Shown here: in pieces, positions 8,684 to 17,367 of the stretch | Position numbering within the stretch: position 1 is the stretch's first letter | Layout of the letters: every line of letters starts with the position of its first letter | From: Heliomarina baculiformis | GTDB lineage: Bacteria > Pseudomonadota > Alphaproteobacteria > Rhodobacterales > Rhodobacteraceae | DNA: 64,000 nt | Reading direction: 5' to 3' | NCBI RefSeq assembly: GCF_019966545.1 | Contig: NZ_JAIMIC010000008.1 | Location: 62,001-126,000 of the forward strand | Notes under the pieces: generated by a model | What the model saw: the letters and a program-made list of their open reading frames with translations, nothing else | Databases searched by the model: none | Told to the model about the DNA's origin: nothing | Made by a program: the position numbers and the translations under genes

Positions 8684-10459
8684 TCATACGGTTTGTGTAC
8701 GCATATCAGCCGGGTCTATTCCGGCCACTGAGACCGGCTTTTTCATCGCGTCACGGCGGAAGGGTTCTCCGAGTTCCTGATTGATCAGCGCTTCGATAAG
8801 GGTGGTCGTGCCATTCTGCATCTGGTCGGTGATCGCTTGGTTCAGCGCCTCGGTCAGACCCTCCATCGTCTTCGCCTGAACGCCTTTCAGACCACAGGCC
8901 TGAGCGATGCCGGCATAGGAAACGCCGTCGGACAATTCGGTGCCGACAAAGTTGTCGTCATACCACAGGGTCGAGTTCCGCTTTTCCGCGCCCCACTGGT
9001 AGTTGCGGAAAACGATCATGGTGATCGGCGGCCATTCCTTGCGGGCAATGGCGGTCAGTTCCGTCACCGCGATGCCAAAGGCGCCGTCGCCGGCAAAGCC
9101 AACCACCGGTACGTCCGGGCAGCCGATCTTGGCACCGATGATGGCTGGCAGGCCATAGCCGCAGGGACCGAACAGCCCCGGCGCTAGATATTTGCGCCCT
9201 TCCTCAAACGAGGGGTAGGCGTTGCCGATGGCGCAGTTGTTGCCGATATCCGAAGAGATGATGGCTTCACGCGGCAGGGCGCTCTGAATCGCGCGCCATG
9301 CCATCCGCGGGCTCATCCAGTCAGGCTTGGCCGAGCGGGCGCGTTCGTTCCATGTGGTGCCCGGATCGTCATCTTCGTGATCCATTGAGGAAAGCTGCTG
9401 CGCCCATGCGGATTTGGCTTGCGCGATCTTCGCCTGACGGTCATCGCGGCCTTCGTCACCTGCGCTATCGGAGAGGCGCGACAGGATTCCCTGCGCGACT
9501 TTCTTGGCGTCGCCAACGATGCCGACCGACACCTTCTTGGTTAGCCCGATGCGGTCGGGATTGATGTCGACCTGAATGATCTTTGCGTCCTTGGGCCAGT
9601 AATCCATCCCATAGCCCGGCAGCGTCGAGAACGGGTTCAGGCGGGTGCCGAGGCACAGCACAACGTCCGCATCCTTGATCAGCTCCATCCCGGCCTTGGA
9701 CCCGTTATAGCCCAGCGGACCTGCGAAAAGCGGGTGAGAGCCGGGGAAGGCGTCGTTGTGCTGGTAGCCGACGCAGACCGGTGCGGTGAGACGCTCGGCC
9801 AGTTTCATCGTGTCGGGGATCGCACCGGCAAGAACGACACCGGCACCGTTGAGGATAACGGGATTCTTGGCAGCGCTCAGCATCGCGGCGGCATCGTCCA
9901 GCGCCTTTTCGCCGCCGGAGGGGCGTTCGAATTCGACGACTTCGGGGATCTCGATATCGATCACTTGCGTCCAGTAATCACGAGGCAGGTTGATCTGAGC
10001 CGGGGCCGAGGCGCGCTTTGCCTGCAGGATCACGCGGTTCAGCACTTCGGCGACGCGGGACGGGTCACGGACCTCTTCCTGATATGCCACCATATCCTCG
10101 AACAGTTTCATCTGCTCGACTTCCTGGAACCCGCCCTGACCGAGGGTCTTGTTCGCGGCCTGCGGTGTGACCAGTAGCAGCGGCGTATGGTTCCAATACG
10201 CGGTTTTCACAGCAGTGACGAAGTTGGTGATCCCGGGGCCGTTCTGCGCGATCATCATGCTCATCTTGCCGGAGGCGCGGGTATAGCCATCGGCCATCAT
10301 GCCGCCGGAACCTTCGTGTGCGCAGTCCCAGAAGGTGATGCCAGCCTTTGGGAAAAGGTCGGAGATCGGCATGAAAGCCGATCCGATGATGCCAAAAGCG
10401 TGTTCGATTCCATGCCTTTGCAATGTTTTTACAAAGGCTTCTTCTGTTGTCATCTTCAT
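8684..10459 (-). CDS. xsc: sulfoacetaldehyde acetyltransferase
   Basis: A thiamine-diphosphate enzyme of 591 residues, the usual Xsc length, that converts sulfoacetaldehyde plus phosphate to acetyl phosphate and sulfite in the cytoplasm. The N-terminal region with HAFGIIGSAFMPISD and the TPP-binding GDG motif (GFAGDGAFGI) followed by FRNYQWGAEKRN are characteristic. The start at 10459 (MKMTTEEAF) fits the family and has GAGG about 8 bases upstream; a longer frame to 10588 runs over the probable operator boxes. It lies between tauR and soeABC on the same strand, with its own upstream pair of TauR-like boxes. The phosphate acetyltransferase that often accompanies xsc is not in this window. Confidence 0.96.
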   Translation of the reverse strand: MKMTTEEAFVKTLQRHGIEHAFGIIGSAFMPISDLFPKAGITFWDCAHEGSGGMMADGYTRASGKMSMMIAQNGPGITNFVTAVKTAYWNHTPLLLVTPQAANKTLGQGGFQEVEQMKLFEDMVAYQEEVRDPSRVAEVLNRVILQAKRASAPAQINLPRDYWTQVIDIEIPEVVEFERPSGGEKALDDAAAMLSAAKNPVILNGAGVVLAGAIPDTMKLAERLTAPVCVGYQHNDAFPGSHPLFAGPLGYNGSKAGMELIKDADVVLCLGTRLNPFSTLPGYGMDYWPKDAKIIQVDINPDRIGLTKKVSVGIVGDAKKVAQGILSRLSDSAGDEGRDDRQAKIAQAKSAWAQQLSSMDHEDDDPGTTWNERARSAKPDWMSPRMAWRAIQSALPREAIISSDIGNNCAIGNAYPSFEEGRKYLAPGLFGPCGYGLPAIIGAKIGCPDVPVVGFAGDGAFGIAVTELTAIARKEWPPITMIVFRNYQWGAEKRNSTLWYDDNFVGTELSDGVSYAGIAQACGLKGVQAKTMEGLTEALNQAITDQMQNGTTTLIEALINQELGEPFRRDAMKKPVSVAGIDPADMRTQTV

Positions 10460-10533
10460 CGGGGTGCCTCGTTTGGGGGCGGATCGCCCCGTTTGCGTTT
10501 GTGCGGACAGTACCGGATTGCAGGCTTTCGCGG

Positions 10534-10566
10534 TTAGGGCCAGTTGTGAGTGGCAGTTAGGTCCAC
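10534..10566 (-). promoter_or_regulatory. candidate TauR operator pair upstream of xsc
   Basis: On the minus strand CTGGCCCTAA (10534-10543) and GTGGACCTAA (10557-10566) start 23 bp apart, 75-107 bp before the xsc start codon. I recall that TauR of Rhodobacter capsulatus binds direct repeats of the form CTGGACYTAA; each copy here matches nine of ten positions. The same pairing is seen before tpa and tauR. Confidence 0.6.
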
Positions 10567-10673
10567 ATCGCTGTTTCGCCCGTGCCACTACTATAGATTT
10601 GAACGGAGCATGGCAAAGACGCTGGCAGGATGGCCCTTTCGGAAAGGCTCCGACAAACGCATCCGGCGGTGGG

Positions 10674-12146
10674 TCAGGCCGTCGGTTCGTATCTTTCCAG
10701 CCCTTCGCGGATCAGACGCACGCCATCGTCGATCCGGTCGATATGGATTGACGAATACCCCAGCCGGTAGAAATTCGCGGGGCCTGCCTTGGCGGAAAAG
10801 AAGGGCGCGCCCGGTTCGATAAGCACGGCTTTCCGGCGCAACTGATTGGCCAGCAATTCGGTATCCACATGGACCGGCGCCTGCATCCACAGGGCCGAAC
10901 CACCGTAACCGCCGTTCCCGGCAATGGTAAGACCGTGATGCAGCACCGAGTCCTCAAGCTGTTTACGGCGCGCATGCAGGGCCTTGGACATTCGCCTGAT
11001 CTGGGCGTCGTAATGTCCCAAAGACAGGAAGTAAGCGGCGGTGCGCTGCACGTGCCCCGGCGGGTGACGAAGCACCGAGGCGCGCAGGGCGCGGGCTTCG
11101 CGGATAAAGGGTTCCGATCCGACCAGATAGCCAAGTCGCAGACCGGGAAACAGCGATTTGGAAAAAGAGCCAACGTAGATCACGCGCCCGTCGCGATCCA
11201 TCGATTTAAGCGCGGGGGAGGGGGCGCCGAGAAAGGACAGTTCAAATTCGTAATCATCCTCGATGATGAGGGCGTTCAGCGCGCTGGCCTTTTCAAGCAA
11301 GGCCTTGCGTCGGGCCATCGGCATCGTGGCCGTGGTCGGGGACTGATGGCTCGGCGTTGAGAATATGATGTCCGTGTCGGCCGGAATGGCATCTGGCGGC
11401 AGGCCATCGGCATCGACGCGCACCGGCGAAATGGCGCAGCGGGTATGGGCAAGGACGTCCCTGAGTGCGTGATAACCGGGATCTTCGATCGCGGCCCGGC
11501 GGCGGCTGTTGAGCAGAACCTGCGCGGTGAGCCAGAGCGCGTTCTGTGCACCCATGGTGATGAGTACCTCAGACGGACGCGCGGTGATCCCACGACGAGG
11601 CAGCGTGTGACGCGATATGAATTCCACGAGAAGCGGATCGTCACGGTCGTAGTAGTCGGAGGTAAGGGAAGAGAAATCTTTGGCCCCGAGAGCGCGCATG
11701 GCGCTGAGCCGCCAGTTCGCATGGTCGAATAGTGTGGGATCTACCTGTCCGTAAATGAAAGGATAGCGGTAGTTTTCCCAATCCGAAGGTTTGACCGGTG
11801 TATCGCCGCCTGTAAACGTGCGGGTGATCGCCCGAGCCCAATCCACCCGGTCCTCCGAAGCGGGGCGGGGGTCGTAGATAGGGGGCACCGGTGCGTTGTC
11901 GGAAACGAAGTACCCGGAACGACCACGGGAGCTTAGATAGTCGTTGGCAAGCAATTCGGTATAGGCAAGGGTGACGGTGATGCGGCTGACCCCGAGGTGC
12001 GCGGCGAGGCTGCGCGAGGAGGGGAGCTTTTCACCGCGGTGGAACCGGCCTGAAAGGATACCCTGCGCGATCATTTGCTGGATCTGCGCTTGGAGCGTAC
12101 CTTGCCCGTCTGCCGCGAGAAAAAACGTTTCGACCGATATTGCCAT
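10674..12146 (-). CDS. tauR: MocR/PdxR-type transcriptional regulator TauR
   Basis: A 490-residue fusion of an N-terminal GntR winged-helix domain (about residues 15-85, with LPSSRSLAAHLGVSR) to a fold-type I aminotransferase-like domain (about 115-480) that keeps the PLP-lysine motif SFSKSLFPGLRLGY. Members of this class sense PLP adducts of amino compounds; TauR is the taurine-responsive activator in Rhodobacter. It sits between tpa and xsc on the same strand but is separated from tpa by a terminator and has its own box pair upstream, suggesting autoregulation. The start codon lies within a near-palindrome at 12138-12158. Confidence 0.93.
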   Translation of the reverse strand: MAISVETFFLAADGQGTLQAQIQQMIAQGILSGRFHRGEKLPSSRSLAAHLGVSRITVTLAYTELLANDYLSSRGRSGYFVSDNAPVPPIYDPRPASEDRVDWARAITRTFTGGDTPVKPSDWENYRYPFIYGQVDPTLFDHANWRLSAMRALGAKDFSSLTSDYYDRDDPLLVEFISRHTLPRRGITARPSEVLITMGAQNALWLTAQVLLNSRRRAAIEDPGYHALRDVLAHTRCAISPVRVDADGLPPDAIPADTDIIFSTPSHQSPTTATMPMARRKALLEKASALNALIIEDDYEFELSFLGAPSPALKSMDRDGRVIYVGSFSKSLFPGLRLGYLVGSEPFIREARALRASVLRHPPGHVQRTAAYFLSLGHYDAQIRRMSKALHARRKQLEDSVLHHGLTIAGNGGYGGSALWMQAPVHVDTELLANQLRRKAVLIEPGAPFFSAKAGPANFYRLGYSSIHIDRIDDGVRLIREGLERYEPTA

Positions 12147-12158
12147 GTATTGGCAATA
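12138..12158. repeat. inverted repeat spanning the tauR start codon
   Basis: TATTGCCA and TGGCAATA form 8-bp perfect arms around a 5-bp spacer, with the tauR ATG at the edge of the spacer. It could be an operator or an RNA fold that limits TauR translation. Confidence 0.45.
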
Positions 12159-12160
12159 AG

Positions 12161-12192
12161 CTGGTCTTAAGGCGGGTGCAATCTGGACTTAG
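12161..12192 (+). promoter_or_regulatory. candidate TauR operator pair upstream of tauR
   Basis: CTGGTCTTAA (12161-12170) and CTGGACTTAG (12183-12192) are direct repeats 22 bp apart, 15-46 bp before the tauR start codon. Each differs from CTGGACYTAA at one position. They read in the opposite direction, relative to the gene they precede, from the pairs before xsc and tpa. Their closeness to the start suggests negative autoregulation. Confidence 0.6.
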
Positions 12193-12216
12193 AGGTGCGC
12201 AAGACTTGCTGGTTGC

Positions 12217-12244
12217 AAAAAAGCCCCGGCACGCATGCCGGGGC
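12217..12244 (-). terminator. rho-independent terminator of tpa
   Basis: A 9-bp GC stem (GCCCCGGCA/TGCCGGGGC, 12223-12244) with a 4-base loop is followed on the minus strand by six T residues (12217-12222). It lies 45 bp after the tpa stop codon and separates tpa from tauR. Confidence 0.85.
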
Positions 12245-12288
12245 CAATTTTCCGAAGGAAATTTTCTCAAGAAAAGTGAATTTTCTTG

Positions 12289-13680
12289 TCAGCCAAACAC
12301 CTTGGTCAGAGCGGAATCGACGGCCGAGGTGATCTCGTCGATATTGTCGGCGCTCGCGATCAGGGCCGGCGAGAAGCACAGGCAGTTGTTCTTGCCGGGA
12401 ACGGAGCGGTTCGAAGCGCCGATCACAACGCCTTGCGCCATGCAGTCGCCCGTTACAGCGGCGATCTGTGCCTCGGTCACCGGTTCCTTGCTCTCGCGGT
12501 CTGCGACGAGCTCCAGCCCGCAGAACAGGCCCTTGCCGCGCACGTCACCGATAATCTGGTGCTTGTCTTTCAGCGCGTGCAGATTGTCCATCAGCCGTTC
12601 GCCCATGGCAACCGTGTTGTCGAGCAGGTTTTCGTCCTCGATGATGCGCATGTTTTCAAGCGCTGCGGCCGGCCCGGAGGTGCAACCGCCGAATGTCGAG
12701 ATATCCCGGAAGTAGTTCAGCTTGTCCGAGGGATCGTCCTTGAACATCTCGAATACTTTCTCGGTTGTCACGAGACAGGCAATGGCGGCATAGCCCGACG
12801 CCACACCCTTGGCCATTGTCACCATATCCGGTTCGATGCCGTATTGCTGGTAGCCGAACCATGTACCGGTCCGCCCGACGCCGCAGACGACCTCGTCGAT
12901 ATGCAGCAGGATATCGTATTTGCGGCAGATTTCCTGGACTTTCTGCCAGTAGCCTTCCGGCGGCGTGATGACCCCACCGCCCGCCGTTACCGGCTCGAGG
13001 CAGAGCGCACCGACAGTATCCGGGCCTTCCCGCAGGATGACCGCTTCGATCTGTTCCGCCGCCCATTCGCCGTAGTTCTCGACCGGAGCACCATCCTGTT
13101 CGTGGCGACGGTATTCGAGGCAATGCGGCACCCGGACGAAACCCGGGGTAAAGGGGCCGTACTGCATCCCACGTTCGTCCTGACCGCCTGCGGACAGGCA
13201 GGCGATGGTCGTACCGTGGTAGTCGCGGTCGCGGTACAGAATCTTGTGTTTCTTGCCGCCGTATTTCTTGTGCGCGATCTGGCGCACCATCTTGAAGGCT
13301 TTCTCGTTCGCCTCAGACCCGCTGTTCATGTAGTAGACGCGGGATAGACCCGGCATCTTGGAGATCAGCTTTTCGGCGTAGATCGCGCCTGGAATGGAGC
13401 CGGCAGATCCGGCAAAATAGTTCAGCTTGATCAGCTGGTCGCGCACGGCATTGGCGATAGACTCGCGGCCATAGCCGACGTTGACGGTCCAGACGCCGCC
13501 GGAAACCGCATCGAGATGTTTCTTCCCGTGCTGGTCCCAGACATGGATGCCCTTGCCTTCGACGATGATGCGGGGATCGGAGGTCTCATAGGGTTTGTGC
13601 TGGCTGAGGTGGTGCCAGACATGGGCCTTGTCGGCCTCTACAACATGAGAAATATCGTTCTCGCTGAATGCGCCATCCAT
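12289..13680 (-). CDS. tpa: taurine-pyruvate aminotransferase
   Basis: A class III PLP aminotransferase of 463 residues that moves the amino group of taurine to pyruvate, giving sulfoacetaldehyde and alanine. GSEAN (residues 121-125), the Asp of IDEV (262) and the PLP Lys291 in MAKGVASGY are present. The start at 13680 (MDGAFSEND) is chosen over an upstream in-frame ATG because homologues begin there. It is divergent from tauABC, has a strong terminator behind it and a pair of TauR-like boxes about 100-130 bp in front. Its product is the Xsc substrate. Confidence 0.96.
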   Translation of the reverse strand: MDGAFSENDISHVVEADKAHVWHHLSQHKPYETSDPRIIVEGKGIHVWDQHGKKHLDAVSGGVWTVNVGYGRESIANAVRDQLIKLNYFAGSAGSIPGAIYAEKLISKMPGLSRVYYMNSGSEANEKAFKMVRQIAHKKYGGKKHKILYRDRDYHGTTIACLSAGGQDERGMQYGPFTPGFVRVPHCLEYRRHEQDGAPVENYGEWAAEQIEAVILREGPDTVGALCLEPVTAGGGVITPPEGYWQKVQEICRKYDILLHIDEVVCGVGRTGTWFGYQQYGIEPDMVTMAKGVASGYAAIACLVTTEKVFEMFKDDPSDKLNYFRDISTFGGCTSGPAAALENMRIIEDENLLDNTVAMGERLMDNLHALKDKHQIIGDVRGKGLFCGLELVADRESKEPVTEAQIAAVTGDCMAQGVVIGASNRSVPGKNNCLCFSPALIASADNIDEITSAVDSALTKVFG

Positions 13681-14081
13681 GACGGGCCCTTTCGAATGCG
13701 GTGAAAACACAGGAAAAACGGGCAGACTCGCTACCCTCGTTTCATTAACGACAACAGCGCGAATTCTTTGCAGATTATAGGGCCAATTCAGCATCAGCCA
13801 TAAGTCCAGAATGGGCTGTGAAGTGCTGTCCCTCGTAAGTCGAGATGATTTAACTATAGGATTTTAATAAAAAAAACCATTTCTTCGCCCGTATTCTTGA
13901 CGACCTCTTTTGCTGATTTGGGTTGAAAGCTGTCACAAAAAATGTTGATCGGCTGCTTCTTTTCGGTTCGGGTTATCGGAAGGGACGCACCCGAAAGGGC
14001 GCATTTCGGAAAATTTGATCCGGCTGTGCAGCGGCCGGACAATGTAACAAGCCGCACAAGCGGCGGAATAGGGAGAAAAAC
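13681..14081. promoter_or_regulatory. divergent tpa / tauABC control region
   Basis: This 400-bp non-coding stretch separates tpa from tauA. It holds the TauR-like boxes at 13777-13809 and an A/T-rich segment around 13850-13880. A GGGAGAAA ribosome-binding site precedes tauA. No box of the same type was found closer to tauA, so tauABC is either controlled from the tpa-proximal pair or by another protein. Confidence 0.6.
13777..13809 (-). promoter_or_regulatory. candidate TauR operator pair upstream of tpa
   Basis: On the minus strand TTGGCCCTAT (13777-13786) and CTGGACTTAT (13800-13809) start 23 bp apart, the same spacing and orientation as before xsc. The second copy matches CTGGACYTAA at nine positions, the first at seven. 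A weaker copy, CTCGACTTAC, lies at 13835-13844. Confidence 0.58.
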
Positions 14082-15071
14082 ATGAAAACGAAACTTAGAC
14101 TGCTGGGCGCGGCAGCGTCGCTTGCCTTTGCCGCCGGACCTGCGCTGGCGGATATTACGGTCGGCTACTTCCTCGAATGGCCTATGCCATTCCAATACGC
14201 GAAGGCCACCGGCATGTATGACGAAGCGCTGGGCGAGACGGTCAACTGGGTGAGCTTTGATGCGGGCACCGCCATGAGCGCGGCGATGGCTTCGGGCGAC
14301 GTGCAAATCAGTGTCAGCCAGGGCGTACCGCCTTTCGTCGTCGCGGCGAGCGCCGGGCAGGACCTTCAGGTGCTCGATGTTGCGGTCAGCTACTCGGATA
14401 ACGACAACTGCGTCGTGGCCAGCGCTCTTGAAATCGACAAGGACAGCGCGGGCGAGCTGGAAGGCAAAAAGGTCGCCGTTCCGCTGGGAACTGCGGCGCA
14501 TTACGGGTTTCTCAAGCAGATGGACCATTTCGGGGTTCCGCTCGACAGCCTTGAGATCGTCGACATGGCGCCGCCGGATGGCGCGGCTGCCTTTGCGCAG
14601 GGTGCGGTCGACATGGCCTGCGGCTGGGGCGGTTCACTGCGCCGTATGAAAGAGCATGGCAACGTGTTGCTGACCGGTGCAGAAAAGGAAGAGCTTGGCA
14701 TTCTCGTGTTCGACGTCACCTCGGCCCCGGCCGGTTGGGTTGCCGAAAACAGCGATGTTGCCGCGAAATTCCTCAAGGTCACGGCTGAAGCCAATGCGAT
14801 GTGGGCCGATGAGGCTAACCACGCCGAAATGCTTCCCGTGATCGCCAAGGACGCGGGCATGGACGAAGAGGCGACGATGGAGACCATCTCGACCTTTGTC
14901 TTCCCGACGGTCGATGACCAGCTCAAAGCCAAGTGGCTTGGTGGCGGTGCGCAGGAGTTCATGAAGGGCGTGGCGCAGGTCTTTGTCGAAGCGGGCAGCA
15001 TTGATGCGGCCAAGGACTCTTACGAAAACGCTGTCAACACGGGGCCGCTTCAGGCCGCGCATGGCATGTGA
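14082..15071 (+). CDS. tauA: taurine ABC transporter substrate-binding protein
   Basis: A periplasmic taurine-binding protein of 329 residues with a signal peptide ending PALA (about residue 23). The mature part begins with DITVGYFLEWPMPFQYA and has the two-lobed NMT1/TauA-type pattern, including a segment close to CVVASALEI. It is the first gene of the tauABC operon, divergent from tpa, with a purine-rich ribosome-binding site. Position beside tpa, tauR and xsc makes taurine the expected ligand; closely related sulfonates remain possible. Confidence 0.93.
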   Translation: MKTKLRLLGAAASLAFAAGPALADITVGYFLEWPMPFQYAKATGMYDEALGETVNWVSFDAGTAMSAAMASGDVQISVSQGVPPFVVAASAGQDLQVLDVAVSYSDNDNCVVASALEIDKDSAGELEGKKVAVPLGTAAHYGFLKQMDHFGVPLDSLEIVDMAPPDGAAAFAQGAVDMACGWGGSLRRMKEHGNVLLTGAEKEELGILVFDVTSAPAGWVAENSDVAAKFLKVTAEANAMWADEANHAEMLPVIAKDAGMDEEATMETISTFVFPTVDDQLKAKWLGGGAQEFMKGVAQVFVEAGSIDAAKDSYENAVNTGPLQAAHGM

Positions 15072-15170
15072 TTGAAACGGATCGGGCTGCCCTTGTGCTG
15101 CCCGGTCCATTTCTCATCGGGCTCGGGCGAGGGCCATCACGACAATCTGGAAATTTGAAAGCGGGGCCTC

Positions 15171-15977
15171 ATGTCAGGGTTGGCTATCGACAATATATCC
15201 ATGCGCTTTGACCTGCCCAACGGGACGTCGGTTCAGGCGCTGAAGAACGTATCGCTTGATCTCAAGGCAGGAGAGCTGCTGAGCGTTCTGGGTCCATCCG
15301 GCTGTGGTAAGACAACCTTGCTCAACATCGTTGCAGGATTTCTGGCGCCAACGGACGGGCGCATCGTGCTGAACGGACACGAGGTGAAAGGGCCAGATGC
15401 AGAGCGTGGCATGGTGTTTCAGCAGGGTGCGCTGTTCGAGTGGATGAGCGTGCGTGAAAATGTCGGGTTCGGTCCTTCGATGAAAGGCATGGCCAAGGCC
15501 GAAAAGGACAAGATAGTGAACCACCTGCTGGACGTGGTTGGCCTTGGGGCTTTCAAGGAAAAGGCGGTTTACGAGCTGTCTGGCGGGATGCAGCAGCGTG
15601 TCGCCTTGGCGCGGTGCCTCGCCAACGATCCGGACGTGATCCTGATGGACGAACCGCTTGGGGCGCTGGATGCGCTGACGCGGGAGAAGATGCAGAGCCT
15701 CGTGCTCAAGCTTTGGAAAGAAACCGGCAAGACGATCATCCTGATCACCCACTCGGTCGAAGAGGCGCTGCTGCTTGGGGAGCGCCTGCTGGTCATGGCA
15801 CCGCGGCCCGGTCGCATTCACAAGGAATATCGCCTGCCTTTCGCGGAACTTGGTGTCAATCAGGACCTGCGGGAGGTCAAGAAACACCCCGAGTTCGCGG
15901 TAAAGCGTGAAGAGATCCTTGGGATGATCTGGGACATGGAAGAGGAAATCATGGGCCGCACGGAGGCAAGCGCATGA
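15171..15977 (+). CDS. tauB: taurine ABC transporter ATP-binding protein
   Basis: A 268-residue ABC ATPase that powers taurine import on the cytoplasmic face. It shows the Walker A GPSGCGKTT (residues 41-49), a Q-loop in VFQQGALF, the LSGGM signature (136-140), Walker B VILMDE and the switch histidine in LITHS. It follows tauA after about 100 bp and overlaps tauC by four bases (ATGA), the usual sign of coupled translation. Confidence 0.95.
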   Translation: MSGLAIDNISMRFDLPNGTSVQALKNVSLDLKAGELLSVLGPSGCGKTTLLNIVAGFLAPTDGRIVLNGHEVKGPDAERGMVFQQGALFEWMSVRENVGFGPSMKGMAKAEKDKIVNHLLDVVGLGAFKEKAVYELSGGMQQRVALARCLANDPDVILMDEPLGALDALTREKMQSLVLKLWKETGKTIILITHSVEEALLLGERLLVMAPRPGRIHKEYRLPFAELGVNQDLREVKKHPEFAVKREEILGMIWDMEEEIMGRTEASA

Positions 15978-17242
15978 TCGTCCTACTTCTCTACGTCTTT
16001 ATCTTTGTCGTGGCCTTTTTCCTCGTGACAAAGGTGATCGCCAAGGCGACGACGCGCGATTTCACGTCGCTCAAGACGGTCACTTTCGGCGATGAAAGCG
16101 CGGTGCGTCCGAACCGGGCGGCTTCGGTCATTTCGATCCTGACGCTGTTCCTGCTTTGGGGCATGTTCACCGGCTCGACCCTTCTGCCGAAATTCCTGCA
16201 TGCGCCGGGCCCGTTCGAGGGGTTGGCAACATTCGAATACACCGCAGAAGCACCCGGTCAGGGCAGCGATACGGCAACCGTCAGCGTGATGGTTCACCCG
16301 ATCGATCAGAGCGTTGACGCCCCCGAAGTAGATCCGGGCGAAGGCTGGGCCAAGAATGACAGTGCAACCGTCGGCGTCTGGCGCAGCGGATTGATCCGCG
16401 TCGATGGCAATGACGAATTTGGACGCGATGAAGGTGCCGAAGTCGTCGCGGTGAACGGACAGCCAATCAGCCCAGGCGGCGAGGTCATCACCGATTTCGG
16501 TCGCATCGGCATGAGCCCCAAGGGAACACTCAATTTCGAGCCGAACCAGGGCTGGCAGATGGAGCCGATCTGGCTCCCTGCGCCCGAAGCGGTCGTTGCG
16601 CGGGTCGTCGAGATCGCCAGCGAGGGTTTCCGGGGGTCGACGCTCTGGGAACACCTCGGCTATTCGCTGTTTCGTGTCATTGTCGGTTTCCTGTGCGGGG
16701 CGATCGTCGGCATCCCCCTCGGCTATGCGATGGGACTGTCTGACTGGTTCCGGGGCTGGTTCGATCCGATCGTGGAATTCATGCGCCCCGTACCCCCGCT
16801 GGCGCTTATCCCGCTGGTCATAATCTGGGCGGGCATCGGCGAGGTCGGCAAGATCATCCTGCTGTTCCTTGCGGCCTTGTGGATCATGGCGATTGCTGCG
16901 CGGTCGGGCGTGTCGGGCGTGCGGATCTCCAAGGTTCACGCTGCCTATTCGCTCGGCGCGAGCAAATGGCAGATCATGCGTTATGTCATCATCCCGAACT
17001 CGCTGCCCGACATCTTTACAGGTGCCCGTGTTGCAATGGGGGTCTGCTGGGGAACGGTCGTGGCCGCCGAACTCGTTGCCGCCGAAAAAGGCGCGGGTAT
17101 GATGATCATGGTCGCGTCGAAGTTCCAGAACACGGATATCGTGATCATGGGGATCATCCTGATCGGTATTATCGGTTTTGGCATAGATATGCTGATGCGC
17201 TGGGCGGAACGTCTCTTGGTTCCGTGGAAGGGCAAGGGCTAA
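15974..17242 (+). CDS. tauC: taurine ABC transporter permease with long N-terminal extension
   Basis: At 422 residues this is about 150 longer than typical TauC/SsuC permeases. The C-terminal half (about 235-420) is the normal BPD_transp_1 domain, with the EAA-like segment AYSLGASKWQIMRYVIIPNSLP. The N-terminal half has two extra membrane helices (about 1-20 and 48-67) and then roughly 150 hydrophilic residues (about 75-225) that contain a VVAVNGQPI stretch and are probably periplasmic. It closes the tauABC operon and is followed by a terminator. Confidence 0.92.
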   Translation: MIVLLLYVFIFVVAFFLVTKVIAKATTRDFTSLKTVTFGDESAVRPNRAASVISILTLFLLWGMFTGSTLLPKFLHAPGPFEGLATFEYTAEAPGQGSDTATVSVMVHPIDQSVDAPEVDPGEGWAKNDSATVGVWRSGLIRVDGNDEFGRDEGAEVVAVNGQPISPGGEVITDFGRIGMSPKGTLNFEPNQGWQMEPIWLPAPEAVVARVVEIASEGFRGSTLWEHLGYSLFRVIVGFLCGAIVGIPLGYAMGLSDWFRGWFDPIVEFMRPVPPLALIPLVIIWAGIGEVGKIILLFLAALWIMAIAARSGVSGVRISKVHAAYSLGASKWQIMRYVIIPNSLPDIFTGARVAMGVCWGTVVAAELVAAEKGAGMMIMVASKFQNTDIVIMGIILIGIIGFGIDMLMRWAERLLVPWKGKG

Positions 17243-17262
17243 GCCACCCCTGATCCGGTGAG

Positions 17263-17293
17263 AGGCGCGCCCTGCGCAGGTGCGCGCCTTTTC
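17263..17293 (+). terminator. rho-independent terminator of tauABC
   Basis: Stem AGGCGCGC/GCGCGCCT with an 11-base loop is followed by a short T-run (CCTTTTCG). It begins about 20 bp after the tauC stop codon. Confidence 0.8.
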
Positions 17294-17367
17294 GTATTGC
17301 CGCCGGTGGCTGGGCGATTGATCCCATTCAGCTTTCCCGCTCTTGGCTCGTCTGCCCGCGCAGGCGG

